Shown: positions 8,867 to 17,692, counted from the first letter of the stretch. The stretch: 55,469 bases of DNA from Solirubrobacterales bacterium (GCA_023958085.1 JAMLGI010000012.1:1-55469), one strand, 5' to 3'. Notes: generated by a model not told the origin, from the sequence alone. Translations and numbers: made by a program.

Positions 8867-10333
8867 ATGGGATACGAGACGCGTTTGCTTGTTGGTGGAG
8901 AGTCGATCACGGGCGAGGGTCCGGCGATCGAGGTTGAGAACCCGGCAACCGGGGAGATCGTTGCCACGGTGGCCGCGGCCTCGGCCGCACAGCTCGACGA
9001 TGCGGTGAAGGCCGCCGATGCCGCCCGGGCCGACTGGGCCGGAATGGCGGCGGTCGACCGGGCCCCGCTGCTCCACGAGGTCGCGGCCCGGCTGCGGGAG
9101 CGGTCCGCAGAGCTGGCGCGGCTGATGACGGTCGAGATCGGCCGGCCGCTGACCGAGTCGGCCGACGAGGTGGAGTGGTGCGCTGCCTGTTTCGACTACT
9201 ACGCCGAGGTCGCCCGCTCCGAGATCGGCCGGGTGATCCCGCCGATCGAGTCCACCCAGTTCGCGGTGGTGGTCAAGGAGCCGCACGGCGTGGTCGGTGC
9301 GATCGTCCCCTGGAACTTCCCGCTCCTGCTTCTGACCTGGAAGCTCGCTCCCGCCCTGGCCGCCGGCAACACCGTGGTCGCCAAGCCGTCCGAGCTGACT
9401 CCACTTTCCACCTTGGCGATCGCCGATGTGTTCAGCGAGCTGCCGCCGGGGACCGTGAACCTGGTGGCCGGGGACGGCCAGATCGGGGCGGGGATCGCCG
9501 AGCATCCGGGGGTCGACTGCGTCGCCTTCACCGGATCGGTCGCGACCGGCCGCAGGGTCGGGGTCGCCTGCGCCGCCCGCAACGCCCGGGTCAACCTCGA
9601 GATGGGGGGCAAGGACCCGTTCATCGTCTGTGACGACCTGACCGACGAGCAGATCGCGGTCGCCGCCCGCGGCGGCGCCTGGGCCGCCTTCCTGAACGCC
9701 GGGCAGGTCTGCACCTCCTCCGAGCGGTTCTACGTGATGGCCGGGGTTTTCGACCGATACGTCGAAGCCTTCCTCAAGTACACCGAGGCGCTCCGGGTCG
9801 GTGATCCCTTCGACCCGGAAACCGAGATCGGTTCGATGGCCTCGGCCGGTCAGAAGGCGAAGGCCCTGGCCCAGGTCGATGCCGCGGTCGCCGCCGGAGC
9901 CGAACTCCTGACCGGCGGCGGTGACGCCGGACGGCCGGACGGCCACTTCCTCGAACCCTGCGTGCTGACCGGGGTTCCGGCCGACGCCGATCTGCTCCGG
10001 GAGGAAACCTTCGGCCCGGTCGCCCCGCTCGTCCCGGTCGGATCGCTGGACGAGGCGATCGAGCGAGCCAACGGACTCGACTTCGGCCTCGGGGCGAACA
10101 TCTACACGGCCGATCTGAAGACCGCGATCCGCTGCGTCAAGGAGGTCCGGGCGGGATCGGTCTGGATCAACGATCCACTCACCGACAACGATGCCGGACC
10201 GTTCGGCGGGTTCAAGAACTCCGGTATCGGCCGGGAACTCGGCACCGAGGGGCTCGACGCTTTCCGGGAAGCCAAACACGCCCACATCGAAACCGAGATC
10301 GCCGACAAGGAGTGGTGGTACCCCTACGGGTGA
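8867..10333 (+). CDS. Aldehyde dehydrogenase (second copy in the polyamine island)
   Basis: 488 residues. Active-site residues are complete: PWN at 148-150, Lys173 in VAKPSE, Glu245 in LEMGG and Cys282 in GQVCT. It is only distantly similar to the dehydrogenase at 183-1631, so the two are not a recent duplication. In context it could oxidise succinic semialdehyde, glutaric semialdehyde or an aminoaldehyde from longer polyamines. The ATG at 8867 is preceded by a -10-like TATGGT with no Shine-Dalgarno site, so the mRNA is probably leaderless. It lies 35 bases after potC on the same strand. Confidence 0.88.
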   Translation: MGYETRLLVGGESITGEGPAIEVENPATGEIVATVAAASAAQLDDAVKAADAARADWAGMAAVDRAPLLHEVAARLRERSAELARLMTVEIGRPLTESADEVEWCAACFDYYAEVARSEIGRVIPPIESTQFAVVVKEPHGVVGAIVPWNFPLLLLTWKLAPALAAGNTVVAKPSELTPLSTLAIADVFSELPPGTVNLVAGDGQIGAGIAEHPGVDCVAFTGSVATGRRVGVACAARNARVNLEMGGKDPFIVCDDLTDEQIAVAARGGAWAAFLNAGQVCTSSERFYVMAGVFDRYVEAFLKYTEALRVGDPFDPETEIGSMASAGQKAKALAQVDAAVAAGAELLTGGGDAGRPDGHFLEPCVLTGVPADADLLREETFGPVAPLVPVGSLDEAIERANGLDFGLGANIYTADLKTAIRCVKEVRAGSVWINDPLTDNDAGPFGGFKNSGIGRELGTEGLDAFREAKHAHIETEIADKEWWYPYG

Positions 10334-10367
10334 AACGGAACTCACGGGCGCCAGGTCTGTCTCGGAC

Positions 10368-10373
10368 TAGACT
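10368..10373 (+). promoter_or_regulatory. -10 box of a leaderless transcript (TAGACT, 6 bases before ATG)
   Basis: TAGACT followed by CGGAAC and the ATG at 10380; no ribosome site. The same geometry recurs at many genes in this window. Confidence 0.55.
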
Positions 10374-10379
10374 CGGAAC

Positions 10380-11855
10380 ATGAACGCGCAGCCCGAACTC
10401 GACCAGAACCGAACTCCCTATCTCGATGCCCTGATCGAGTTCGCCCAGAGCGACCCGGGACGCTTCAACGTCCCCGGTCACCAGGGCGGCATCGGCGCCA
10501 GTGAAAAACTCCGGTTGCTGGCCGGTTCGACCGGGCTGGCCAACGACGTTCCCGCCCTGATCGAGGGGATCGACGTAGGCAGCCCGAACCCGTTCCAGGA
10601 GGCGCAGCGGCTGGCCGCCGGTGCCTGGGGGGCGAAGCGCTCCTGGTTTCTGGTCAACGGTGCCTCCCAGGGCAACCAGTCGATGTGCCTGGCGGTCGGC
10701 CACATGGGTGACGAGATCGTGGTCCAGCGCAACGTTCACTCCTCGGTGATCGACGGAATGATCCTGGCCGGCCTCACCCCCACCTTCGTCGCCCCGGAGA
10801 TGGACGAGGAGCTCGGCGTGGCCCACTGCCTCACCCCGGAAGCCTTGGCCGAGGCGCTCGACCGCTGCCCGAACGCAGCGGCCGCGGTGGTCGTTTCCCC
10901 CACCTACTTTGGTGCCGCTGCCGACGTGGCCGGTCTGGCCGAGGTCGCCCACTCGCGGGGAATCCCGCTGGTTGCCGATGAGGCCTGGGGCGCCCACTTC
11001 CACTTCCACCCCGACCTGCCACCGTCCGCGATCCAGTCCGGGGCGGATCTGGTGATCTCCTCCACCCACAAGATCGTCGGCAGCCTGACCCAGTCGGCGA
11101 TGATTCATCTCGCCACCGATCGCTTCGACGAGAACATCATCGACCGCTGCATCTCGATGACCGAATCGACCAGCCCGAACTCGCTGCTCTGCGGCTCGCT
11201 CGACGCGGCCCGGCAGCAGGCGGCGGTCGACGGGGAACGGCTGCTCGGCGAGACCATCTCCGGCCTGACCGAAGCCCGGGCAGAGCTGCGACTGGTTGAC
11301 GGGCTGGACGTGCTGGACGAGAAGCTGCTGGAGAGGGAGAGTGTCGCCGGCTGGGATCCGCTCAGGGTCGTGATCGACGTGCGTGGAACCGGAGCCACCG
11401 GATACCGGGTGGCAGCGATGGCCCGTGAACTGACCAACGTGAACTTCGAACTGGCATCGGACACGGTCGCGGTGGCCGTGTTCGGACTCGGGACCGGCAC
11501 CCCGACCCGGGGTCAGCGAATGCTGGACGGGATGATCACGGTGGTCGAAGAACTGCAGGAGAACCCGCCGGCCGAATCACCACGGGTCGTACTGCCGCCA
11601 CCCTGGGGCGAGCCCGCCGTGACCCTGCGACAGGCCTTCTTCGGCCGTCACGAGGTGGTGCCCTTCGACCAGGCCGAAGGCCGGATCGGGGCGGAGCCGC
11701 TGGCCGCCTACCCGCCCGGCATACCAAACGTCTTGCCGGGAGAGATCCTGACCCGTGAGACACTCGACTTCATCCGGGACTCGGTCGAACATGGCGGCTT
11801 CGTGCGTGGCGCCGCCGACCGGGAACTGACCACCCTGCGAGTTCTCTCCGAGTAA
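10380..11855 (+). CDS. Orn/Lys/Arg decarboxylase family PLP enzyme
   Basis: 491 residues, matching the short wingless form of the family (Bacillus-type arginine/lysine decarboxylases). The PLP-lysine is Lys231 in the SSTHK motif; Asp200 in VADEAWGAH, His120 in NVHSS and the N-terminal FNVPGHQGG are family landmarks. It makes a diamine (agmatine, cadaverine or putrescine) from a basic amino acid; which one cannot be told. Its place next to the transporter and transaminase genes supports a role in polyamine metabolism, although it works in the opposite direction to the catabolic genes. Likely leaderless. Confidence 0.88.
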   Translation: MNAQPELDQNRTPYLDALIEFAQSDPGRFNVPGHQGGIGASEKLRLLAGSTGLANDVPALIEGIDVGSPNPFQEAQRLAAGAWGAKRSWFLVNGASQGNQSMCLAVGHMGDEIVVQRNVHSSVIDGMILAGLTPTFVAPEMDEELGVAHCLTPEALAEALDRCPNAAAAVVVSPTYFGAAADVAGLAEVAHSRGIPLVADEAWGAHFHFHPDLPPSAIQSGADLVISSTHKIVGSLTQSAMIHLATDRFDENIIDRCISMTESTSPNSLLCGSLDAARQQAAVDGERLLGETISGLTEARAELRLVDGLDVLDEKLLERESVAGWDPLRVVIDVRGTGATGYRVAAMARELTNVNFELASDTVAVAVFGLGTGTPTRGQRMLDGMITVVEELQENPPAESPRVVLPPPWGEPAVTLRQAFFGRHEVVPFDQAEGRIGAEPLAAYPPGIPNVLPGEILTRETLDFIRDSVEHGGFVRGAADRELTTLRVLSE

Positions 11856-11864
11856 CCCCCGGTT

Positions 11865-12257
11865 TCAGCCGGAGGTGCCGGGATCGGCCTCGATCAGTTC
11901 GACCCGGTAGCCGTCGGGATCGGCGACGAAGCAGAGCCGGGGGCCGTTCTCGGCGACCGTGTACGGCGGACGTTCCGGTTCGATCCCGGCCGTGGCCAGA
12001 CGGGCGAGGGCTCCGTCCATGTCCTCGATCGTGATCGCGATGTGGCCGTAACCGGTGCCGATCTCGTAGGGCTCGGTCCGGCCCCTGTTCCAGGTCAGCT
12101 CGAGCCGGGCACCGTCCTCGGGCAGGCCCATGAAGATGTTCACTGCCTCGTCCCGGATCGGCAGACGCCCGATTTCGGCGAAACCGAGTTTCTCGTAGAA
12201 GTCAACCGACTTCTCCGGGTCAAGCACCCGGTAGCAGGTGTGGATAAGCGCAGACAT
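11865..12257 (-). CDS. VOC-family protein, lactoylglutathione lyase-like
   Basis: 130 residues, one vicinal-oxygen-chelate domain built of two beta-alpha-beta-beta-beta modules. The likely metal ligands of glyoxalase I are present: His6 (IHTCYRV), a Glu in RLELTW, His in GHIAI and Glu near the end in VELIE. NPDGYRVEL-like spacing (DPDGYRVELIE) is typical of glyoxalase I. It could detoxify methylglyoxal, though with a thiol other than glutathione in actinobacteria. It is convergent with the decarboxylase. TATGCT on the minus strand (12269-12264) sits 6 bases before the ATG, a leaderless arrangement. Confidence 0.8.
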   Translation of the reverse strand: MSALIHTCYRVLDPEKSVDFYEKLGFAEIGRLPIRDEAVNIFMGLPEDGARLELTWNRGRTEPYEIGTGYGHIAITIEDMDGALARLATAGIEPERPPYTVAENGPRLCFVADPDGYRVELIEADPGTSG

Positions 12258-12367
12258 CGGCCGAGCATATGCGGTGAGCGGACCGTGGGTCCGGCGGCCA
12301 CCGGCCGGACTGGCGCTGATGGTTCACCGCGAGGGACCAGCCTGGTGGCCGGCGGGTCCTGTCCACG

Positions 12368-12572
12368 TTTTTTCTTTTCGCATTGGAAGGCGCGACCGAA
12401 ACTCTGTCCTCGGTGTGGACCCGTATGCCTTAGGTCTGCTTCGTCGGCGGGAAACGCCGGGCCACCGGCCCGTCTTGTTCCCTTCTCCTTGCATCCCGTT
12501 GGCATACGGCCCCACACTCTCGGGACGTTTCGGCCACACCTTCAGCTCCCGCTCGGTGCGAAAAGCAAAAAA
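12368..12572. repeat. Long imperfect foldback (candidate structured RNA or MITE-like element)
   Basis: Outer arms TTTTTTCTTTTCGCA (12368-12382) and TGCGAAAAGCAAAAAA (12557-12572) are complementary apart from one bulge. Inner arms GTGTGGACCCGTATGCC (12413-12429) and GGCATACGGCCCCACAC (12501-12517) match at 15 of 17 positions, and CCGAAAC/GTTTCGG pairs lie between them. The 205-base span therefore folds as one long hairpin. No credible protein is encoded in 12258-12876; the open frames there follow the palindromes. Confidence 0.65.
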
Positions 12573-12642
12573 CCCGGCCACCCGCCGGAAGGGAGGCTGG
12601 CGGCTGACGGTGAAGGAAACAGCCAGGGAGTCCATCTCCCCT

Positions 12643-12689
12643 TTCTGGAGCCGGTATAGGCCACATGGCCGCCACAATCGGCTCCAGAA
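12643..12689. repeat. 47-bp palindromic repeat, copy 1
   Basis: Ends TTCTGGAGCCG and CGGCTCCAGAA form an 11-base stem, with a GGCC-ACAT-GGCC inner hairpin. One of four dispersed copies of equal length in the window. Confidence 0.85.
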
Positions 12690-12713
12690 GGATCCCCGGG
12701 AGGGCGCAGCTCT

Positions 12714-12760
12714 TTCTGGAGTCGGTTTAGGCCGTATAGCCGCCACAATCGGCTCCAGAA
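12714..12760. repeat. 47-bp palindromic repeat, copy 2
   Basis: Same 47-base design as copy 1, 71 bases further along, with one base change in the left arm (TTCTGGAGTCG). The inner part CGTATAGCCGCCACAATC is close to copies 1 and 3. Confidence 0.85.
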
Positions 12761-12807
12761 CCGATTGGGGGTGTGTGGTGAGCGAGTGGTGTCTGCGCCG
12801 TCAGCCC

Positions 12808-12856
12808 TCGAGGGGGAGGTTTGTCTCTCGATGGAGGCTGACAAACCTCCCCTCGA
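12808..12856. repeat. Inverted repeat overlapping the promoter of the enolase-family gene
   Basis: TCGAGGGGGAGGTTTGT (12808-12824) and ACAAACCTCCCCTCGA (12841-12856) pair over 16 bases with one bulged G; CAGCC/GGCTG extend the stem further out. It ends 9 bases before the TAGGGT -10 box at 12865, so it may be an operator or may block read-through from upstream. Confidence 0.7.
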
Positions 12857-12864
12857 CGGCTGGG

Positions 12865-12870
12865 TAGGGT
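12865..12870 (+). promoter_or_regulatory. -10 box of a leaderless transcript (TAGGGT, 6 bases before ATG)
   Basis: TAGGGT, then GGATTC, then the ATG at 12877; no ribosome site. Confidence 0.55.
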
Positions 12871-12876
12871 GGATTC

Positions 12877-13938
12877 ATGAACACCTGGGATCGAGTTGCC
12901 GACCTGCCGCTGGACATCGAGTCGTATGAGCTGGAGGGGCTTTCCTTCAGTCCGAATCCGGATTTCGAACGGCTGAGCACGGTGATCCGGATCTCCGGCG
13001 GCGGCGAGACCGGCCTCGGGGAGGACATCACCTACGAGGGACTAGACCAGATCGCGCTTCAGGATGCGGGCTCGACCCTGGACCTGACCGGCCCGAAGAC
13101 GGTCGGGGAGTTCTGCGAGCTGACCGGTTCGCTCGACCTTTTCCCGACCCCGGCCGAACGGGAGGTCTCCCGCAACTACCGGCGCTGGGCGTTCGAGTCG
13201 GCCGCGCTGGATCTCGCCTTGAAACAGGCCGGGACCGATCTCGCTGCCCATCTCGGGCGGGAGCTCAAGCCACTCAACTTCGTCGCCTCGATGGGGCTCG
13301 GCGGCGGCCCCGGTGGCACCGAATCCGACATCGGCCGGCTCAAGGCGAAACTGGACCGCTACCCCGACCTGGAGTTCAAGCTCGATCCAGCGCTCGACTG
13401 GGGGCCGCACCTGATTGCCGAACTCGCCGAGACCGGTGCGGTCAACACGCTCGACCTGAAGGGCCAGTACAAGGGAACCCCGGTTGACATAGAGACCGAC
13501 CCGGACCTGTACCGGCGGCTGGTCGAGGCCTTCCCCGAAGCCTGGCTGGAGGATCCCGACCTCACCCCGGAAACCCGCGAGGTGCTGAAGGACCACTGGG
13601 AGCGGGTCACCTGGGACGCCCCGATCCACTCGGTTGCCGATATCGAGACTCTGGAGCACAGGCCGGAGGTGATCAACATCAAGCCATCCCGGATGGGCGG
13701 GGTCAAGTCAACCTTCGACGCCTACGACTGGTGCGAGGCCAACCGGGTCGGTGCCTACGGCGGGGGCCAGTGGGAACTCGGGATCGGTCGTGAACAGATT
13801 CAGTACCTGGCGGCGCTGTTTCACCCGAACACCCCGAACGACACCGCCCCGGTCGGCTACAACGCCGCCGTCCCGGAACCGGGCCTGCCGACCAGCCCGA
13901 TGAGGGTCGAGGCCGGTGCTTTCGGCGCGATACGGTAG
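12877..13938 (+). CDS. Enolase-superfamily protein (mandelate racemase / muconate lactonizing type)
   Basis: 353 residues. An N-terminal capping domain is followed by a TIM barrel with acid residues in the places expected for metal binding: LDLKGQ, WLEDPDL and TWDAPI. Lysines in EFKLDP and NIKPSRMGG could be acid/base residues. The reaction is unknown; members abstract a proton next to a carboxylate and include dipeptide epimerases, sugar-acid dehydratases and o-succinylbenzoate synthase. No pathway genes sit nearby. Expression is probably leaderless, with a strong inverted repeat just upstream of the promoter. Confidence 0.8.
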   Translation: MNTWDRVADLPLDIESYELEGLSFSPNPDFERLSTVIRISGGGETGLGEDITYEGLDQIALQDAGSTLDLTGPKTVGEFCELTGSLDLFPTPAEREVSRNYRRWAFESAALDLALKQAGTDLAAHLGRELKPLNFVASMGLGGGPGGTESDIGRLKAKLDRYPDLEFKLDPALDWGPHLIAELAETGAVNTLDLKGQYKGTPVDIETDPDLYRRLVEAFPEAWLEDPDLTPETREVLKDHWERVTWDAPIHSVADIETLEHRPEVINIKPSRMGGVKSTFDAYDWCEANRVGAYGGGQWELGIGREQIQYLAALFHPNTPNDTAPVGYNAAVPEPGLPTSPMRVEAGAFGAIR

Positions 13939-13975
13939 GTGCAGGTCCTGACCAGTCTGAAAGAACGGAGCCCCG

Positions 13976-14503
13976 ATGGCCGAGAAAAGTTTCGCTGAAG
14001 CGTTGAACGCCCAGGTTGCCAACGAGTTCGCCGCCTCCCAGCAGTACGTGGCGATGGCGGTCTACTACGACAGCGAGACCCTGCCCCGGCTGGCCGCTTT
14101 CTTCTACCGGCAGGCCCTGGAGGAACGTGAACACGCGATGATGATGATCCAGTACCTGCTGGACGTGGACGCCCCGGTCGAGGTGCCCGACATCAAGTCG
14201 CAGCCCACCCGGTACAAGGACGGGATCACCCCGGTCAAGGAGGCACTCGGCCAGGAGAAGCGGGTTTCGGATGAGATCTTCGCCCTGTTCGAGCTGGCCC
14301 GCGAGACCAGGGACTACCGGGCCGAGCAGTTCATGACCTGGTTCGTCAAGGAACAGGTTGAGGAGGTGGCCCTGATGGGCGACCTGCTGAGCGTGGTCGA
14401 ACGCTCCCGGGAGAACCTGCTGCTGGCCGAGGAGTACATCGCCCGGGAGGGTCTCGGCGAGGAGGGTGCGGACCCGACCGCCCCGCCGCCGGCCGGCGGC
14501 TGA
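13976..14503 (+). CDS. Ferritin (non-haem)
   Basis: 175 residues, four-helix ferritin-like fold. Ferroxidase-centre ligands are seen as Glu17 in NEF, Glu50 and His53 in EEREHAM, with further glutamates in the KEQVEEV helix. It stores iron as ferric mineral in a 24-subunit cytoplasmic shell and protects against peroxide. ACGGAG lies 7-8 bases before the ATG. The tail after residue 160 is a short disordered Pro/Ala/Gly stretch. Confidence 0.92.
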   Translation: MAEKSFAEALNAQVANEFAASQQYVAMAVYYDSETLPRLAAFFYRQALEEREHAMMMIQYLLDVDAPVEVPDIKSQPTRYKDGITPVKEALGQEKRVSDEIFALFELARETRDYRAEQFMTWFVKEQVEEVALMGDLLSVVERSRENLLLAEEYIAREGLGEEGADPTAPPPAGG

Positions 14504-14638
14504 GCCCCAAAGCGCAGCTTCGAGTCACGGGCTGCGTTATTCTCATCACAAGGAGAGGGCCGGGGTGAGACGGGCGACTGTCGAGCAGGGTGCCCAGGGA
14601 GAGTGGGCTTCGTGGTCCGTGACGAGAGGAGAGTTTCA

Positions 14639-16966
14639 ATGGTGGTTCGATCCGTTACTTCGATCCGGGAGGGGCGGAACGTCCTGCTCGGAATGCTTGC
14701 TGCGATCCTGATCGTGCTTCTTGCCGCGGGATCGGCCCAGGCAGCCAAGCCGGCGATCTTCGAGGCAGGTGCCGCGGCCTTCAACATCAACCCCGACACC
14801 CCCCAGTACATCGGCGGCTACGGCTACAAGAGCGGGCCGACCACGGAGGTCAACGACCCGCTCGAGGTCCGGGCCTTCTTCGTCGGCCAAGGCAGGAACG
14901 CGGCAGTGATGGTTTCGGCCGACTCGACCGGCTGGTTCAGCGCCTACGAGGGTCCCACGATGAAGCCGTACGGAATCGATGCCACCCGGGTCAAGATCGC
15001 CGAGGCCCTGAGCAACCGGGGCTACAACGTCACCCCCGAGTCGGTGCTGATCAACTCCACCCACGCCCACTCCACCCCGGTTCTGGTCGGAATCTGGGGC
15101 CTGGTCGACTGGAGGTACCTGAAGAAGGTTTCGACCAGCGCGGTCGATGCCGCCATCGCAGCGGCCGACCGGGCGAAGAAGTCCGAACTCTGGGCAGAAA
15201 CCGGCAGCGTCCGGTCGCTGGTCTGGCAGAACGGCCAGGGCACCAACCACCCGGACGGGTACGAGGCCGACAACCAGCTGCCGGTGCTCTGGGCCCGGGA
15301 TCCACAGACCAAGGCAACCAACGCGATCTACGTGAACATCCCGAACCACCCGGATCAGTTCCGGGCGGAGGACTACAACAAGTTTTCGGCCGACGTGCCG
15401 GGCTACGTCCGCAAGGTGCTGGATGAACAGATCGGTGGCACCGCCGTGGTCGCTTCCGGGACCCTCGGCCGCCAGGAACCGCCGGGCAGCAACCCCGCCT
15501 ACAGCGAAGTGATTCCCCAGGCGGAGTTCGACATCAACCAGATCCAGCAGACACTGGGGACCGCGACCCCGGTGACCAGGGGTGGAGTTGATGGCGCCCA
15601 GGAGCGTTTCACCACCGAGGCGGACAACTCCGACCTGCTGACCCTGATCAGCGGTTTCATGGGGGCCGGCAGCTGCATCGACGAGTTCGAGTACTGCACG
15701 ATCCCCCGTTCCCGGGCCCCCGAGTACTACAGCCCGGCGGGCGGTGGCGACCCGGCCACCGTCACTGCGACCACCCAGGCGATCCGGATCGGTGATGTGC
15801 TGATCGCGTCCAACCCCGGCGAGGCCTTCCCCGAGGTGAACCGGGCGATCCGGGAGTCGGTCAACACCGGCGCCCGCCAGATCCACGTGGCCGCCCTGAC
15901 CGACATGCTCGGCTACTACTACAACCGCGCCAACTACAACGACGAGCAGATCGGGTCGAGCAACTTCAACACCTACAACGTCGGACCCGATCTCGGCCAG
16001 GACAATGCCGACGCGGCCCGGAAGGCAATCGGTGACCTCGGCTTCGCAACGACCCCACAGGTCGTTGATGCCCCGTGGAACCCGGACGTACAGAAGCGGC
16101 CCGGGGTTCAGTGGTACCCGAACCGGACCGCTTCGGCCAACCCGACGGTCAGCATCTACGGTTCCGCCACCCGTTCGCAGGACAAGAAGGCGCCGGAGCC
16201 GACCGTGATCAACTGGGACTTCGGTGACGGCGACACCCAGACTACCACCAAGGTGGACGGGGACTGGGAGCGGTTCGATCACACCTTCCCCGGTCCCGGC
16301 ACCTACCAGGTGACCGCCACCGTGTCGAGTGAACACTCGATCGATCACGTGATCAGGGACCGCAGCTGGTCTGACACGATCACGATCGACCCGCCGCTGG
16401 AGATCACCGCCAGGGTTGTCAGACGTTCGACTACCGCCGCCACGCTCGCGGTATCCGGCAAACGCGACCGGGGTCACGTTGTCGGCAGCAGCGGCAACGG
16501 CAGGCTGATCGCCGCCAGCTGGTCCTCCGCCGGGAAGAACAAGGGTGCGGGTCTCATGCTGACCATCCCGTTCGGGAGGCGCACCGCGAAGGCGGCGGTG
16601 ACCGCGGTTGACGGCGCCGGCAACACCGCCACCGCTCAGGTGAAGATCCCGCGGGCGCCGGCCCTGAAGGTCAAGCTCCGGGCGAAGACGCTGCGCCTGA
16701 AGAGCGGTCGTCAGGGTGTCCTCAGGGCCGTCGTCTCCAACCCGGGTGGTGCCGCCGCCACCGGCGTGAAGGTCTGCGCCACCGGCAACCGGGTGGCGCA
16801 ACCGGTTCGCCGCTGTGTCAAGGCCGGAAAGCTCGGTGCCGGCAAACGCAAGACGATCAAACTCCGGCTGCGTGGCAAGAAGAAGGGCGCCTCCACCGTG
16901 AAGCTGACCGTGAAGTCAGGTAACGCCGGGAGCGCCAAGGCGAAACTCAAGGTTCGCACTCGATAG
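14639..16966 (+). CDS. Secreted protein: neutral ceramidase-like domain, PKD domain and basic C-terminal Ig-like domain
   Basis: 775 residues. The signal peptide ends near residue 36 (GSAQA). Residues of about 40-490 resemble the neutral/alkaline non-lysosomal ceramidase N-terminal domain (FNINPDTPQYIGGYG, MVSADSTGWF, NSTHAHSTP). Residues of about 520-585 are a PKD domain (NWDFGDGD, FDHTFPGPGTYQVTATV). The C-terminal 150 residues are Lys/Arg-rich beta modules that may bind the cell surface. Start ATG 14639 has GAGAGGAGAG upstream; the open frame begins 12 codons earlier. It probably acts outside the cell on lipids or related esters/amides, but the substrate is not known. Confidence 0.75.
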   Translation: MVVRSVTSIREGRNVLLGMLAAILIVLLAAGSAQAAKPAIFEAGAAAFNINPDTPQYIGGYGYKSGPTTEVNDPLEVRAFFVGQGRNAAVMVSADSTGWFSAYEGPTMKPYGIDATRVKIAEALSNRGYNVTPESVLINSTHAHSTPVLVGIWGLVDWRYLKKVSTSAVDAAIAAADRAKKSELWAETGSVRSLVWQNGQGTNHPDGYEADNQLPVLWARDPQTKATNAIYVNIPNHPDQFRAEDYNKFSADVPGYVRKVLDEQIGGTAVVASGTLGRQEPPGSNPAYSEVIPQAEFDINQIQQTLGTATPVTRGGVDGAQERFTTEADNSDLLTLISGFMGAGSCIDEFEYCTIPRSRAPEYYSPAGGGDPATVTATTQAIRIGDVLIASNPGEAFPEVNRAIRESVNTGARQIHVAALTDMLGYYYNRANYNDEQIGSSNFNTYNVGPDLGQDNADAARKAIGDLGFATTPQVVDAPWNPDVQKRPGVQWYPNRTASANPTVSIYGSATRSQDKKAPEPTVINWDFGDGDTQTTTKVDGDWERFDHTFPGPGTYQVTATVSSEHSIDHVIRDRSWSDTITIDPPLEITARVVRRSTTAATLAVSGKRDRGHVVGSSGNGRLIAASWSSAGKNKGAGLMLTIPFGRRTAKAAVTAVDGAGNTATAQVKIPRAPALKVKLRAKTLRLKSGRQGVLRAVVSNPGGAAATGVKVCATGNRVAQPVRRCVKAGKLGAGKRKTIKLRLRGKKKGASTVKLTVKSGNAGSAKAKLKVRTR

Positions 16967-16981
16967 AACCCACCCCACCCA

Positions 16982-17046
16982 CCCCAGCCGCCGAGGTGTC
17001 GAATTCCCGGCACTATGCCGGATAATCGACACCTCGGCGGCTGGGG
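16982..17046. terminator. 65-base hairpin between convergent genes
   Basis: Perfect 21-base arms at 16982-17002 and 17026-17046 (from CCCCAGCCGCCGAGG to CCTCGGCGGCTGGGG), with a second hairpin CCGGCA/TGCCGG in the loop. It separates the plus-strand secreted protein from the minus-strand flavin reductase. There is no T-run. A two-way transcription barrier fits its position; a mobile palindrome is also possible because its outer end CGGCTGGG also flanks the inverted repeat ending at 12856. Confidence 0.7.
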
Positions 17047-17055
17047 GCCCGGGGG

Positions 17056-17649
17056 TTAGGCCTCGGCGGCGCGGACCTTCTCCCGGGCCTGCTCCCGGAT
17101 CGGAGTCAGCGTTTCCGCCCAGAGTTCAAGCTGGCTCAACATCCGCCCTGCCCCACGTTCGAACCGCTCGCCATCGAAAGCACCGTTCTCGTCAAGGTGG
17201 GTGGCCGCGTTCGGGATCGGCACCTGGCTGGCCAGCGGCATCATGCCGAGCTGGGTGAGGGTCGGCTTCAGCGCCTGGACCGCTCTGGCTCCCGCCCACA
17301 CCCCGCCGTAGCTGACGAAACCGGCCGGTTTGCCCACCCACTCGTGGTAGAGGAAATCGATCGCGTTCTTCAGCGCTGGAGCCGGAGTCGCGTTGTACTC
17401 GGGTGTCACGAACACGATCGCGTCGGACCAGTTGACGATCCCGCTCCAGTTGCGGGTGTGCTCACGGGTGTAGGCGAGCAGATGGGGTTCCTCCGGTTCG
17501 TCCATGAAGGGGAGGTCCAGCTCGAGCAGGTCAGCCGACCGGACCTCGAAGCGACCGTCGGCTTCGGCGAGCGGCAGGAACCAGTCGGCGACCGGCTTGC
17601 CCAGGCGCCCCGGCCGAACCGATGCGATAACCACCAGCAGATTCAACAT
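17056..17649 (-). CDS. NADPH-dependent FMN reductase family protein
   Basis: 197 residues, flavodoxin-like fold. The N-terminal VVIASVRPGRLGKPVADW binds the FMN phosphate; FVTPEYNATPAPALKNAIDFL and GFVSYGGVWAGARA are the family's flavin and dimer motifs. It probably reduces FMN, quinones or azo/nitro compounds with NADPH. The ATG at 17649 is preceded by TAGTCT (17662-17657) with a 7-base spacer and no ribosome site, so the transcript looks leaderless; a much longer open frame upstream is antisense noise across the tRNA. Confidence 0.9.
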   Translation of the reverse strand: MLNLLVVIASVRPGRLGKPVADWFLPLAEADGRFEVRSADLLELDLPFMDEPEEPHLLAYTREHTRNWSGIVNWSDAIVFVTPEYNATPAPALKNAIDFLYHEWVGKPAGFVSYGGVWAGARAVQALKPTLTQLGMMPLASQVPIPNAATHLDENGAFDGERFERGAGRMLSQLELWAETLTPIREQAREKVRAAEA

Positions 17650-17692
17650 GGTCGCCAGACTACCGGCGACCGCCGGGACCTCGGGGGATGAA

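Noticed and set aside
12042-12867. Several open frames of 80-200 codons in the 12.0-12.9 kb gap
   Set aside because: They run through palindromes on both strands, have low-complexity Arg/Pro composition and no start signals.
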